Positions 1 to 6,947 of a stretch of 15,342 nt of DNA are shown one piece after another. The notes beneath the pieces are model-generated. The model worked only from the letters and a program-made list of their open reading frames with translations, was not told the origin of the DNA and made no database searches. The first letter of the stretch is position 1. The number at the start of each line of letters is the position of its first letter. The DNA is from Agromyces sp. (GTDB lineage Bacteria; Actinomycetota; Actinomycetes; Actinomycetales; Microbacteriaceae), in contig JAPSJU010000023.1 of NCBI GenBank assembly GCA_031178025.1, forward strand, positions 1 to 15,342. The letters are read 5' to 3'. The position numbers and the translations under genes were made by a program.

Positions 1-286
1 TCGGCACGCTCGTACGAGCGGCCCGGACGGTCGTCGCGATCGCGCCGGGGGGCCCGGTCGTCGCGGTCGAACGAGCGAGGTGCGCGCTCGGGGCGATCGT
101 TCGCACGCGCCGGTCGGTCATCGCGGGGATTCGGTCGAGCGGAGCGGTCGGCGCGGTCCCATGAGCGGGCCGGCCGGTCGTCGTCGCGACGCGGGGCGCG
201 GTCGTCGCGGTCGAACGAGCGGGCGGGGCGGTCCGCACGGTCGTACGAGCGGGGCGCCCGGTCCCGACCGGCGTCGCTGCGCGGCG
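1..286 (-). repeat. Imperfect RD-rich coding repeats in helicase extension
   Basis: This is degenerate repeated DNA encoding R-S-(F/Y/W)-D-R-(D/A)-D-R units. The 23-bp segment at 55-77 recurs identically at 199-221, exactly 144 bp (48 codons) apart, so repetition keeps the reading frame. Intervening units are diverged. It is a low-complexity coding repeat, not an intergenic or mobile repeat. Confidence 0.7.
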
Positions 287-566
287 CGGCGCGGCCACCG
301 GAACGGCGATCGTCGTCGCGACGCTCCTCACGGCCCTCGCGCTCGCCACGGTGCGGGGTACGGCCCGCTGCGAGGCGCTCGTCGCGCGACCAGCGCACCT
401 TGCCCGGGGCATCCGCCTCGGGGCGATGGCCTCGGTGACCGGAGCTCCGCGATCCGGGCTTGGCCGATCCGGCGCGTGCCGGGCCGCCCTTCGAGCCGCC
501 CTTCGCGTACGAGGGATCGAAGTTCTTGGCCGGGCGACCGCCCTGGCGATTCGTGTTCTTGGGCAT
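1..566 (-). CDS. Probable DEAD-box RNA helicase, N-terminal part (cut by left window edge)
   Basis: The minus-strand frame is open from an ATG at 566 to the window edge, giving 188 codons without a stop. The protein begins MPKNTNRQGGRPAKNF, passes through a Gly/Lys/Arg-rich stretch, and from about residue 60 becomes a low-complexity tail of Arg-Asp units such as RSFDRDDR, RSYDRADR and RSWDRADR. A Shine-Dalgarno-like AGGAAG (rc of 575-580) lies 8 nt before the ATG. From family knowledge, Microbacteriaceae DEAD/DEAH-box RNA helicases often have an MPKN start and a long basic-acidic N-terminal extension before the helicase core. The core motifs (Q-motif, GxGKT, DEAD) would lie left of this window and are not seen. 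Another RNA-binding protein with an RD-rich extension, such as a pseudouridine synthase, is possible. The coding call is firm because the frame, RBS and repeat register agree; the helicase identity is inferred. Confidence 0.7.
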   Translation of the reverse strand, partial: MPKNTNRQGGRPAKNFDPSYAKGGSKGGPARAGSAKPGSRSSGHRGHRPEADAPGKVRWSRDERLAAGRTPHRGEREGREERRDDDRRSGGRAAPRSDAGRDRAPRSYDRADRPARSFDRDDRAPRRDDDRPARSWDRADRSARPNPRDDRPARANDRPERAPRSFDRDDRAPRRDRDDRPGRSYERA

Positions 567-584
567 GGATGACACTTCCTGGGT

Positions 585-597
585 TGTACTGAGTACA
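585..597. promoter_or_regulatory. Palindrome TGTACTGAGTACA in helicase 5' leader
   Basis: This is a perfect inverted repeat, TGTACT-G-AGTACA, starting 19 bp upstream of the helicase ATG and just before its Shine-Dalgarno sequence. It could be a repressor operator or a small RNA hairpin in the leader near the ribosome-binding site. No binding protein can be named from the sequence. Confidence 0.4.
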
Positions 598-769
598 TGG
601 CAGGCCCACCGTGGGCGCACGAAGCGCACAGGCAGGTCTGAGAACCCGGAACGTCGTCGACCGGGGCCGTTCACATACGGTGACTATCCGAGGCCAACCG
701 CCTCGAAACCGGCCCTTTGGACTCACAAACCCATCCGCGCATCGCGCGGTGTCCAGAACCGACCTCCCC

Positions 770-775
770 ACATTA
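770..775 (-). promoter_or_regulatory. Candidate -10 for helicase gene (TAATGT)
   Basis: On the minus strand TAATGT fits the actinobacterial TANNNT -10 pattern. No convincing -35 is visible at 17-18 bp. If used, it gives a 5' leader of about 195 nt. Long leaders are known for some cold-responsive RNA helicase genes, but that use here is inference. Confidence 0.3.
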
Positions 776-778
776 CCG

Positions 779-796
779 GATTTCGGCTGTGAAATC
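779..796. promoter_or_regulatory. Dyad GATTTC-N6-GAAATC
   Basis: This is a 6-bp perfect inverted repeat with a 6-bp spacer, next to the candidate helicase -10 and about 50 bp upstream of the hydrolase -10. Its AT content stands out from the GC-rich surroundings. The position suits an operator acting on one or both divergent genes; the regulator is unknown. Confidence 0.35.
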
Positions 797-820
797 GCTC
801 GACGGCGCTCACGTGCGGCG

Positions 821-850
821 TCGAGGGTGCGGCCGCAGGTGAGATAGCAT
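821..850 (+). promoter_or_regulatory. Candidate promoter for hydrolase gene
   Basis: TAGCAT at 845-850 fits TANNNT. A weak -35-like TCGAGG lies at 821-826 with an 18-bp spacer. Transcription would begin near 857, leaving a leader of about 20 nt that contains the GGAG ribosome-binding site at 869-872. Confidence 0.4.
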
Positions 851-877
851 CACTCCACCCCTGAACCCGGAGCCGGT

Positions 878-1885
878 GTGACCTCGACCCCAACGACAGG
901 CGGCTCCGGCATCCGCGCCAGGCGGATCGCCCCGGCCGCCGCCGCCCTCGCGGCGATCATCGGCGTGGTCGCGCTCTCGGGGTTCCATACGCAGCTTCGC
1001 GAGATCGAGCCGGCCGGGTCGGATGCCTCGAGCGAGGTGGCGGGCGCCGAGATCGTGGGCATCCGCACCTTCACCGCCCCGCAGCTCGAGGTGCACGCCG
1101 ACCTGGAGTACGGCACGCGCGCCGACGGCACCCTCCTCACGCTCGACGTCTGCATGCCTCCCGCCGATGTGTTCGCCGCCGAGCGACCGGCGGTCGTGTC
1201 GATCCACGGCGGGAGCTGGGCGCGCGGCGACAAGGCGAACGCCGACTGGCGCAACGTCTGCCTGTGGCTCGCGAGCGAGGGCTTCGTCGCGGCATCCGTC
1301 AACTATCGCCTCGTGCCGGAGGCGCGCTTCCCCGCTGCGATCGAGGATGTCGCGCTCGCGGTCGAATGGCTGCGCGACCCCGAGCAGGCCGAGCGGTTCG
1401 GCATCGACCCCGCGCGCATCGCGGCGTTCGGCGGCTCGGCCGGCGGAAACCTCGCGGCGCTCCTCGCGCTCGCGGGCCAGGGGCCGCTCGACGAGGGGTC
1501 GCGCGTCGCCGCGGTCGCGGAGCTCTCGGCTCCGGTCGGGCTCTCGGGCAGCGAGCTCACCGCCGACGGAGCCTCCCCGTGGCTGCTCGAGGTCGTCGGC
1601 GAGTACCTCGCCTGCGCACCCGCGGCGTCCATCGACGAATGCCCGCAGGCAGCGGATGCCTCCCCGGCGACCTTCGCCGATCCGAGCGACCCGCCCGTCT
1701 TCATCGGTCACGCCGAACGGGAGGTGGTCCCCGTCGCCCAGTCGCGGCGATTCGCAGCGCAGCTCACCGCCGCGGGCGTGTCGACCGAGCTCGCGATCGT
1801 GACGGGTACCGAGCACTCGATCGGCATCCTCGACGAGACGCTGCGCGCACGGGTCGCTGCGTTCCTGCGCACGCACCTCGGCTGA
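878..1885 (+). CDS. Alpha/beta-hydrolase (HSL/BD-FAE-like esterase), exported or anchored
   Basis: The product is a 335-aa predicted carboxylesterase with an N-terminal hydrophobic segment (about residues 16-36) after a basic stretch, consistent with a signal anchor or signal peptide. The HGGSW motif at 110-114 is the oxyanion-hole signature of hormone-sensitive-lipase-like and BD-FAE hydrolases. GGSAG at 185-189 places the nucleophile at Ser187, and TEHS supplies the probable catalytic His313. The acid is odd: the region normally reading D-x-x-V-P reads R281-E-V-V-P, with Glu280 and Glu282 flanking, so the usual Asp is missing. Four cysteines (92, 128, 246, 255) could form disulfides outside the cell. 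The GTG start is chosen because GGAG at 869-872 precedes it by 5 nt. The YihY-family gene follows after 19 nt, so co-transcription is likely. The substrate is unknown. Confidence 0.85.
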   Translation: MTSTPTTGGSGIRARRIAPAAAALAAIIGVVALSGFHTQLREIEPAGSDASSEVAGAEIVGIRTFTAPQLEVHADLEYGTRADGTLLTLDVCMPPADVFAAERPAVVSIHGGSWARGDKANADWRNVCLWLASEGFVAASVNYRLVPEARFPAAIEDVALAVEWLRDPEQAERFGIDPARIAAFGGSAGGNLAALLALAGQGPLDEGSRVAAVAELSAPVGLSGSELTADGASPWLLEVVGEYLACAPAASIDECPQAADASPATFADPSDPPVFIGHAEREVVPVAQSRRFAAQLTAAGVSTELAIVTGTEHSIGILDETLRARVAAFLRTHLG

Positions 1886-1904
1886 GCCGCGGAGCGGAGG
1901 CACG

Positions 1905-2942
1905 ATGACCCAGGGAGACTCCCCCGTCGAACTGTCGAGGGACGACTGGCGGGTGATCCTCGACCGCACGTGGCACGAGTTCCGCATCAACCAGGCGTAC
2001 GACCTCGCCGGCACCCTCACGTACTACGGCGTGCTCGCGCTCTTCCCCGCGCTGCTCGCAACGCTCGCCACCGTCGGCATCTTCGGCAGCGCCGAGGCCG
2101 GCGCGCAGAACGTGCTGAAGGTCATCGAGGACCTCGGCGGGGCGACGGCCGCCGACGTGCTCCGCGAGCCCCTCGAGCAGCTCGTCGACGCCTCGCACGC
2201 CGGGCTCGCCTTCGCCACCGGCATCGTCGGGGTGCTGTGGGCGGCATCGAGCTACCTCGGCACGCTGGGGCGAGGCCTCAACCGCATCTACGACGTCGAT
2301 GAGGGGCGGCCCTTCTGGGAGATGCGTCCCATGATGGTCGCCGCCGCGGCCGTGCTCGTCCTGCTCGGCAGCATCGCCGCGATCGGCCTCGTCCTCACGG
2401 GACCGGTGGCCGAAGCGACGGCACGCGTCCTCGGCCTCGACGAGGGCGTCGTGTTCTGGTGGGACCTGCTGAAGGTGCCCGGGCTCGTCGGTGTCGCGCT
2501 CGTCATCATGGCCCTGCTCTACTGGGCGGCGCCGAACGTGAAGCGCCGCAACTTCCGCTGGTTCAGCGTCGGCGCACTCGGGGCCCTGCTCATGTGGATC
2601 GCGACGACCGCGCTCTTCGGGGCATACGTGTTCGGATTCGGGGTCTACGGGCGGACCTACGGCCTGCTCGGCGGGCTCATCGCATTCCTGCTCTGGGTCT
2701 GGCTCTCGAACCTCTCGCTGCTGCTCGGTGCCGTACTCGACACCGAGGTCGAGCGCGCACGGCAGTTGCGTGCCGGTGTCGCCGCCGAGGAGCGGGTGCA
2801 GCTTCCACTGCGGGACGACCGGCTGATCGCCAAGAACCGCGCGCAGCGCAACGCCGACATGCGTGCCTCGGCGGCGATGCGTCCGCCCACCGCCGTCGAC
2901 GGGTTCGCCAGCAGGCCCGAGGCGTCCTCGAGCGAGGAGTGA
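1905..2942 (+). CDS. YihY/BrkB-family inner-membrane protein
   Basis: This is a 345-aa integral membrane protein. The N-terminal segment contains the family-typical LAGTLTYYGVLALFPALLA run (about residues 34-53), followed by LWAASSYLGTLGRGLNRIYD (about 111-130). Further membrane helices lie around 143-167, 190-209, 219-245 and 251-277. The C-terminal 65 residues are charged and probably cytoplasmic. The family was once annotated as ribonuclease BN or virulence factor BrkB; its molecular function is not established, so only the family is named. GGAGG at 1896-1900 lies 4 nt before the ATG. The gene sits 19 nt downstream of the hydrolase gene, probably in the same transcript, and converges on metS with an 18-nt gap. 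Confidence 0.9.
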   Translation: MTQGDSPVELSRDDWRVILDRTWHEFRINQAYDLAGTLTYYGVLALFPALLATLATVGIFGSAEAGAQNVLKVIEDLGGATAADVLREPLEQLVDASHAGLAFATGIVGVLWAASSYLGTLGRGLNRIYDVDEGRPFWEMRPMMVAAAAVLVLLGSIAAIGLVLTGPVAEATARVLGLDEGVVFWWDLLKVPGLVGVALVIMALLYWAAPNVKRRNFRWFSVGALGALLMWIATTALFGAYVFGFGVYGRTYGLLGGLIAFLLWVWLSNLSLLLGAVLDTEVERARQLRAGVAAEERVQLPLRDDRLIAKNRAQRNADMRASAAMRPPTAVDGFASRPEASSSEE

Positions 2943-2960
2943 GCCCGGCCGAGCCGTGGC

Positions 2961-3128
2961 TCAGGTGTCGCGTTCGACGGGCGCCTCATCCTCGCGATGA
3001 TCGTCCTCGCCGCCGGGCGGGAAGGACTCGAGCTCGGGGTGCCTGCTGAGGAACAGCGTGCTGGCGACGAACCCTCCCCAGACGAGCACGATCGCGAGCA
3101 GGAGGAAGGCGATGGCGACTCCGGTCAT
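2961..3128 (-). CDS. metS: MetS-like small subunit of NSS amino-acid importer
   Basis: This is a 55-aa protein with one membrane helix (about residues 4-27, TGVAIAFLLLAIVLVWGGF) followed by a short hydrophilic tail rich in Glu/Asp/His. From family knowledge, methionine/alanine NSS transporters of the MetP type in Corynebacterium need a small one-helix partner, MetS, of about 60 aa encoded directly downstream. Size, topology and position all match. The start ATG overlaps the metP stop as ATGA (3125-3128), and a strong GGAGGT (rc of 3134-3139) sits 5 nt upstream inside metP, so translational coupling is likely. Such small genes are easily missed by automatic annotation. Confidence 0.85.
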   Translation of the reverse strand: MTGVAIAFLLLAIVLVWGGFVASTLFLSRHPELESFPPGGEDDHREDEAPVERDT

Positions 3129-4732
3129 GATGCACCTCCGTCCGGGCTCCGCGTACTGGCTCCCGGCGGTGCCGGATGCTCGACCGGCGTCGGCGGGTAC
3201 GGCGGCCACGCCGTGAAGCGCTCGGGGTCGGAACGCCAGCGGAGGAGGGTGAGCACGACGGCGCCGATGATGACGACGATGATGGTGCCCCAGCCGATGA
3301 GCACGAGGTACCACGCAGGCAGGCCCCCGTAGCCTTCGGCCGTGAGGGTCACGATCCGCGAGATGAGCATGTAGCCGAGGACGACGGGGGCCAGTCCCCC
3401 GACGAGCACGACCCAGATGCCGCCGACCTTGAACGTCGACACGGCGTTGAGGTGGTAGCGCAGCTCGGGGCCCTTGCGGAGCACCCAGAGCACGAGCACC
3501 GTCATGATCACCGCGGATGCCACGATGCCGACGTTGTTCGCCCACTGGTCGGCGACGTCGAGGGCGAGCAGTCCCGTGGTCGTGGAGAAGAGGAGCACGG
3601 AGAGGATCGCCGAGACGCCGCCCACCCGGATCGCCGCCTGCCGGGCGGTCAGGCCGAACTTCTCCTGGAAGCCCGCCGAGACGACCTGCAGCACCGAGAG
3701 CAGCGAGGTGAACCCCGCCATCGTGAGCGAGCCGAAGAAGAGCACGCCGAAGATGGGTCCCCCTGGCATCTGCGAGACGATCGCCGGGAACGTGATGAAC
3801 GAGAGGCCGACGCCGGTGAGGCCCTCGAGCTCGTCGATGGCGATGCCCTGCTGGAACGCGAAGAAGCCGAGCGTCGCGAAGACGCCGATGCCGGCGAGGA
3901 TCTCGAAGGACGAGTTCGCGAACGCGACGACCAGGCCCGGCGTCGTGAGGTTCGCGCGCCGCTTGCGGTAGGACGCGTAGGTGATCATGATGCCGAACGC
4001 GATCGACAGCGAGAAGAAGATCTGGCTGTAGGCGGCGATCCACACGTTCGGGTCGCCGAGGGCCTGCCAGTTCGGGGTGAAGAAGGCGTTGAGCCCGTCG
4101 GCGGCGCCGTCGAGGAAGAGCGCGCGCACGACGAGCACGAGGAACGCCACGACGAGCAGGGGCAGGAAGATCACGTTCGCCCGCTGCACGCCCCTCGCGA
4201 CGCCCGCTCCGAGCACGACGAGCGTCACGACCCAGACGAGCACGAGGGGGATGAGCACGCTCGGCACGAACTGGAAGCTGAGACCGGGGTCGCCGACCTG
4301 GAGGTAGTCGGCGGTCAGGAAGGTGGCGGGGTCATCGCCCCAGCGCAGGTCGAAGGAGAAGACGAAGTAGCTGAGCGCCCACGCGATGACGGCGGTGTAG
4401 TAGAGCCCGATGACGAACGCGACCATGACCTGGAACCAGCCGAGGCCCTCGAGCCACCTGCCGCCCAGCCGCCGGAACGCGGCCGGCGCCGAGCCGCGGA
4501 AGCGGTGCCCGATCGCGTAGTCGAGGAAGAGGATCGGGATGCCCGCCGTGATGAGCGCCACGAGGTAGGGGATGAGGAACGCCCCACCGCCGTTCTCGTA
4601 CGCGACCCCCGGGAACCGCCAGATGTTGCCCAGCCCCACGGCGGATCCGATCGCCGCCAGGATGAACCCGACCTGACCGGTCCACTGCTCCCGCGGACGT
4701 TCGGTGACGCCGCTGCCCTTCGCTCCAGACAC
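3125..4732 (-). CDS. metP: Sodium-dependent NSS-family transporter, MetP-like (methionine/alanine import)
   Basis: This is a 535-aa transporter of the neurotransmitter:sodium symporter family with about 12 membrane helices. Helix 1 shows the signature GSAVGLGNIWRFPGVAYENG (residues 29-48), whose unwound GLGN region forms Na+ and substrate sites in LeuT-type proteins. SQIFFSLSIAFGIMITYASY (236-255) matches the helix-6/7 region, and a short Pro-rich tail follows residue 509. The metS-like gene immediately downstream supports the MetP subgroup, known to import methionine and alanine; substrate assignment is inference. The start is GTG at 4732: GAGGGGG (rc of 4737-4743) lies 4 nt upstream, and the protein then begins VSGAKGSG just before the conserved REQWTGQVGF. 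The frame stays open far upstream on this strand, but that part lies antisense to the kinase gene and looks non-coding. Confidence 0.92.
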   Translation of the reverse strand: MSGAKGSGVTERPREQWTGQVGFILAAIGSAVGLGNIWRFPGVAYENGGGAFLIPYLVALITAGIPILFLDYAIGHRFRGSAPAAFRRLGGRWLEGLGWFQVMVAFVIGLYYTAVIAWALSYFVFSFDLRWGDDPATFLTADYLQVGDPGLSFQFVPSVLIPLVLVWVVTLVVLGAGVARGVQRANVIFLPLLVVAFLVLVVRALFLDGAADGLNAFFTPNWQALGDPNVWIAAYSQIFFSLSIAFGIMITYASYRKRRANLTTPGLVVAFANSSFEILAGIGVFATLGFFAFQQGIAIDELEGLTGVGLSFITFPAIVSQMPGGPIFGVLFFGSLTMAGFTSLLSVLQVVSAGFQEKFGLTARQAAIRVGGVSAILSVLLFSTTTGLLALDVADQWANNVGIVASAVIMTVLVLWVLRKGPELRYHLNAVSTFKVGGIWVVLVGGLAPVVLGYMLISRIVTLTAEGYGGLPAWYLVLIGWGTIIVVIIGAVVLTLLRWRSDPERFTAWPPYPPTPVEHPAPPGASTRSPDGGAS

Positions 4733-4753
4733 GTGACCCCCTCGCTCGGCAAC

Positions 4754-4759
4754 ACCATA
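4754..4759 (-). promoter_or_regulatory. Candidate -10 of metPS promoter (TATGGT)
   Basis: On the minus strand TATGGT matches TANNNT and lies 21 nt upstream of the metP GTG. That leaves a short leader holding the GAGGGGG ribosome-binding site. No strong -35 is visible. Confidence 0.45.
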
Positions 4760-4816
4760 CTCCCGTAGCGGGCCGGAATGGCTCCTCGGAGGGATGCTGC
4801 GACGCGGCGTGCGTGG

Positions 4817-4822
4817 CAGGCT
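4817..4822 (+). promoter_or_regulatory. Candidate -10 of histidine-kinase gene (CAGGCT)
   Basis: CAGGCT is one base from TAGGCT (TANNNT) and lies 9 nt before the ATG at 4832. The mRNA would begin at or just before the start codon. There is no good Shine-Dalgarno sequence there, which fits leaderless or near-leaderless expression. Confidence 0.35.
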
Positions 4823-4831
4823 GACTGCATC

Positions 4832-6163
4832 ATGGACGACACCCGGGATCGCCCGGCGCCGCTGCCGCCGGCGGCGCCTGCCGCGCCTCGCCGACCGGCG
4901 CGCGGCACGCGCCCGGGCTCGGGCGGGGGCGCGGTGGCGGGCGGGCGCGGCCGATCCGACGAGCGGTACTTCCGGGCGTGGATGTGGGTCGCCACCTCGC
5001 TGCTGGCCTTCGTGCTGGTCGTCGTCTCGGTACCGCTCGCCGCCACGATCTACGGCGTGCACCTGCTCGCGTCGTTCGGCACGAGCCTCGCCATGGCGGG
5101 CGCCCTTCCGCTCTCGGTGCGCTGGCCATGGCTCGGGGCGGGCGTCGCGACGGTCGGCCTGTTCGCCTTCGCGATGCTCTCCGCCGGTTCGGATGGTGCC
5201 CCATGGCCCTGGCCGGCGACCACGATCGTCGGCCAGAGCGCCCTGCTCATCGTGCTGGGGCTCATGCGCTCGTGGCCGCTGGGCCTGACGACGTGGATCG
5301 CGGGGGTCGTCGTCACGGCGCCGTTCGCGTTCGTCGATTCCGGCGCGGTGGCGAACGTCGTGACGGCGGGGGCCGTCTCGGCGCTCGCCTTCGCCGTCGC
5401 GCACCTGCTGGCGCAGCGTCGCATCATCGGCGTGGAACTGTTCAGGGCACGGGAGCGCTCCGCATCGGAGCAGCAGCGTCGCATGCTCGTCGAGGAGCGC
5501 AATCGCATCGCACGCGAGCTCCACGACGTGGTGGCGCACGGCCTGTCGATCATCCACGTGCAGGCGACGAGCGCCCCGTACCGGATCGAGGGGATGGACG
5601 ATGCGGCGCGAGCGGAGTTCGGTGAGATCGCGGCATCCGCCCGGGCCGCCATGACCGAGATGCGGCAGCTCCTCGGCGTACTGCGCAGTGCGGATGCCGC
5701 CGCGGAGACGGCGCCGCAGCCGGGGCTCGGCGAGCTGCCCGCGCTCGTCGCCTCCGTCGAGCGCGCCGGGCTCCCGGTGACGCTCGAGCTCGGGGATGCG
5801 CTGCCCGAGTCTGGGCTCGCCACGACCGCCGCGTACCGCATCGTGCAGGAGGCCCTCAGCAACGTCGTGCGCCATGCGCCCGGCGCGGTGACGCACGTCT
5901 CGATCGAGGTGCTCGCCGGCGAGCTCGTGGTGGGCGTCGAGAACGAGCCGCCGGCGGCGAGCGAAGCCGCGGCCGGTCCCGAACAGGCCGGCGGCGGGCA
6001 CGGACTCATCGGCATCGCCGAACGCGCCGCCCTCCTCGGCGGGCGCGCCGAGTACGGAGAACGCCCCGGCGGGGGCTACCGTGTCCTCGCGACCCTGCCG
6101 CTCGGGCCGGGGGGAGCCCTCGGGTCGGCCGGCGGTATCGAGCCGACGGGAGGAGCGGCGTGA
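4832..6163 (+). CDS. NarL/DesK-type sensor histidine kinase
   Basis: This is a 443-aa membrane sensor kinase. Residues 1-45 are a Pro/Arg/Gly-rich cytoplasmic tail. About five to six hydrophobic helices follow between 49 and 195, with very short loops, so it probably senses within or at the membrane. Next comes a HisKA_3 dimerisation domain with the phosphoacceptor His231 in ARELHDVVAHGLS, then a HATPase domain with N-box VQEALSNVVRHA (338-349) and glycine-rich GHGLIGIAERAALLGG (389-404). All key residues are present. The start at 4832 is preferred over an in-frame ATG at 4778: the extra 18 residues are not helix- or motif-bearing, and a -10-like element lies between the two starts. The response-regulator gene overlaps its stop by 4 nt. 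The signal is unknown. Confidence 0.9.
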   Translation: MDDTRDRPAPLPPAAPAAPRRPARGTRPGSGGGAVAGGRGRSDERYFRAWMWVATSLLAFVLVVVSVPLAATIYGVHLLASFGTSLAMAGALPLSVRWPWLGAGVATVGLFAFAMLSAGSDGAPWPWPATTIVGQSALLIVLGLMRSWPLGLTTWIAGVVVTAPFAFVDSGAVANVVTAGAVSALAFAVAHLLAQRRIIGVELFRARERSASEQQRRMLVEERNRIARELHDVVAHGLSIIHVQATSAPYRIEGMDDAARAEFGEIAASARAAMTEMRQLLGVLRSADAAAETAPQPGLGELPALVASVERAGLPVTLELGDALPESGLATTAAYRIVQEALSNVVRHAPGAVTHVSIEVLAGELVVGVENEPPAASEAAAGPEQAGGGHGLIGIAERAALLGGRAEYGERPGGGYRVLATLPLGPGGALGSAGGIEPTGGAA

Positions 6164-6831
6164 CGATCTCGGTGCTCATCGCCGACGACCAGGCGATGGT
6201 CCGTGCCGGCTTCGCCGCGGTGCTCGCCGCGCAACCCGGCATCGAGGTCGTCGGCCAGGCCGCCGACGGCGTCGAGGCCGTCGAGCTCGCGCACGCGCTG
6301 CGGCCCGACGTCGTGGTGATGGACGTGCGGATGCCCCGCCGGAACGGCATCGAGGCGACCCTCGCGCTGCAGACCCCGCCGCGCAGTTCCGACTACGTGC
6401 CACGAGTGCTCATGCTCACGACGTTCGACGTCGACGACTACGTGTACGAGGCTCTGCGCGCGGGCGCGAGCGGTTTCCTGCTGAAGGACGCGACGCCCGA
6501 GGAGCTCGTCAACGCGGTGCGCGTCGTGGCCGGAGGCGACGCCCTGCTGGCGCCGAGCGTGACCCGTCGGCTCATCGAGGACTTCGCGCGCTCCGGCCCT
6601 CCGCGTCGTCCGTCGGGCACCCGGCTCGCCGGGCTCACGGAGCGCGAGCTCGAGGTGCTCACCCTCGTCGGTCGCGGGCTCTCCAACGCGGAGATCGCCG
6701 CGGCGCTCTTCATCGCCGAGCAGACCGTGAAGACGCACGTCAGCAAGGTGCTGCAGAAGCTGGGCCTGCGGGATCGCGTGCACGCGGTGGTGCTCGCCTA
6801 CGACACGGGGCTCGTGCAACCGGGCACGTGA
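6160..6831 (+). CDS. LuxR/NarL-family response regulator
   Basis: This is a 223-aa two-component regulator. The receiver domain spans residues 1-120, with acidic pair Asp9/Asp10, phosphoacceptor Asp55 in VVMDVRMP, Thr87 and Lys109. The linker at 140-157 is Pro/Arg-rich. The C-terminal HTH domain (about 158-220) shows LTERELEVLTLVGRGLSNAEIA and the recognition-helix region QTVKTHVSKVLQKL. GTG is used as start; its GTGA overlaps the kinase stop TGA (6160-6163), with GGGAGGAG at 6148-6155 just upstream. The pair is therefore translationally coupled, and the kinase is its likely phosphodonor. Targets are unknown; the neighbouring acyltransferase and the divergent metPS are candidates only by proximity. 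Confidence 0.93.
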   Translation: MTISVLIADDQAMVRAGFAAVLAAQPGIEVVGQAADGVEAVELAHALRPDVVVMDVRMPRRNGIEATLALQTPPRSSDYVPRVLMLTTFDVDDYVYEALRAGASGFLLKDATPEELVNAVRVVAGGDALLAPSVTRRLIEDFARSGPPRRPSGTRLAGLTERELEVLTLVGRGLSNAEIAAALFIAEQTVKTHVSKVLQKLGLRDRVHAVVLAYDTGLVQPGT

Positions 6832-6877
6832 GTCCCCGCCGGGCCCGTCAGCGCAGGACAGGCGCCGGGCACCCCTA

Positions 6878-6890
6878 CCCCGGTACGGGG
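6878..6890. promoter_or_regulatory. Short inverted repeat CCCCG-GTA-CGGGG
   Basis: This is a perfect 5-bp inverted repeat with a 3-bp centre, 46 bp after the response-regulator stop and about 35 bp upstream of the acyltransferase promoter. It could be a weak terminator hairpin, though there is no T-run, or a regulator site. The function is not determined. Confidence 0.25.
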
Positions 6891-6911
6891 AATGAACGGC
6901 TCCCGGGGGTG

Positions 6912-6941
6912 ATGTCACGGCCGGAACCCGGTTCGTAGCCT
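6912..6941 (+). promoter_or_regulatory. Candidate leaderless promoter of acyltransferase gene
   Basis: TAGCCT at 6936-6941 fits TANNNT and ends 6 nt before the GTG at 6948, the spacing expected when transcription starts at the start codon. ATGTCA at 6912-6917 is a 4/6 match to TTGACA with an 18-bp spacer. Confidence 0.5.
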
Positions 6942-6947
6942 GCGATC

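Larger units (their letters stand above)
567..877. other. Divergent intergenic region, 311 bp, no gene seen
   Basis: This lies between the start of the minus-strand helicase gene and the plus-strand hydrolase gene. Open frames here are short, Arg/Pro/Ser-rich in all readings, and show no recognisable protein. It contains the dyads at 585-597 and 779-796, a minus-strand -10-like element near 770-775, and a plus-strand -10-like element at 845-850. The helicase transcript could thus have a leader of nearly 200 nt. No tRNA-like fold or known riboswitch was recognised. Confidence 0.6.

Noticed and set aside
328..771. 147-aa minus-strand frame crossing the helicase start
   Set aside because: It overlaps the helicase frame and lacks a ribosome-binding site or recognisable motifs. 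The frame starting at 566 has both a ribosome-binding site and the repeat register.
2951..2962. GAGCC-GT-GGCTC hairpin between converging YihY and metS genes as a terminator
   Set aside because: The loop is too small, the stem is only 4-5 bp and there is no T-run on either strand.
3176..4768. 530-aa plus-strand open frame antisense to metP
   Set aside because: The composition is almost entirely Arg, Glu, Asp and His, a typical shadow of a membrane-protein gene in GC-rich DNA.
4843..4856. CCGGG-ATCG-CCCGG inverted repeat resembling the hut palindrome
   Set aside because: It lies within the first codons of the kinase gene, its half-site spacing differs, and it lacks the flanking CGTC/GACG of the two hut sites.
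4733..6001. Upstream extension of the metP frame antisense to the kinase gene
   Set aside because: The predicted sequence is Arg/Gly/His-rich without domains and lies opposite a kinase gene with all conserved motifs. The transporter family sequence starts just after the GTG at 4732, with a ribosome-binding site.
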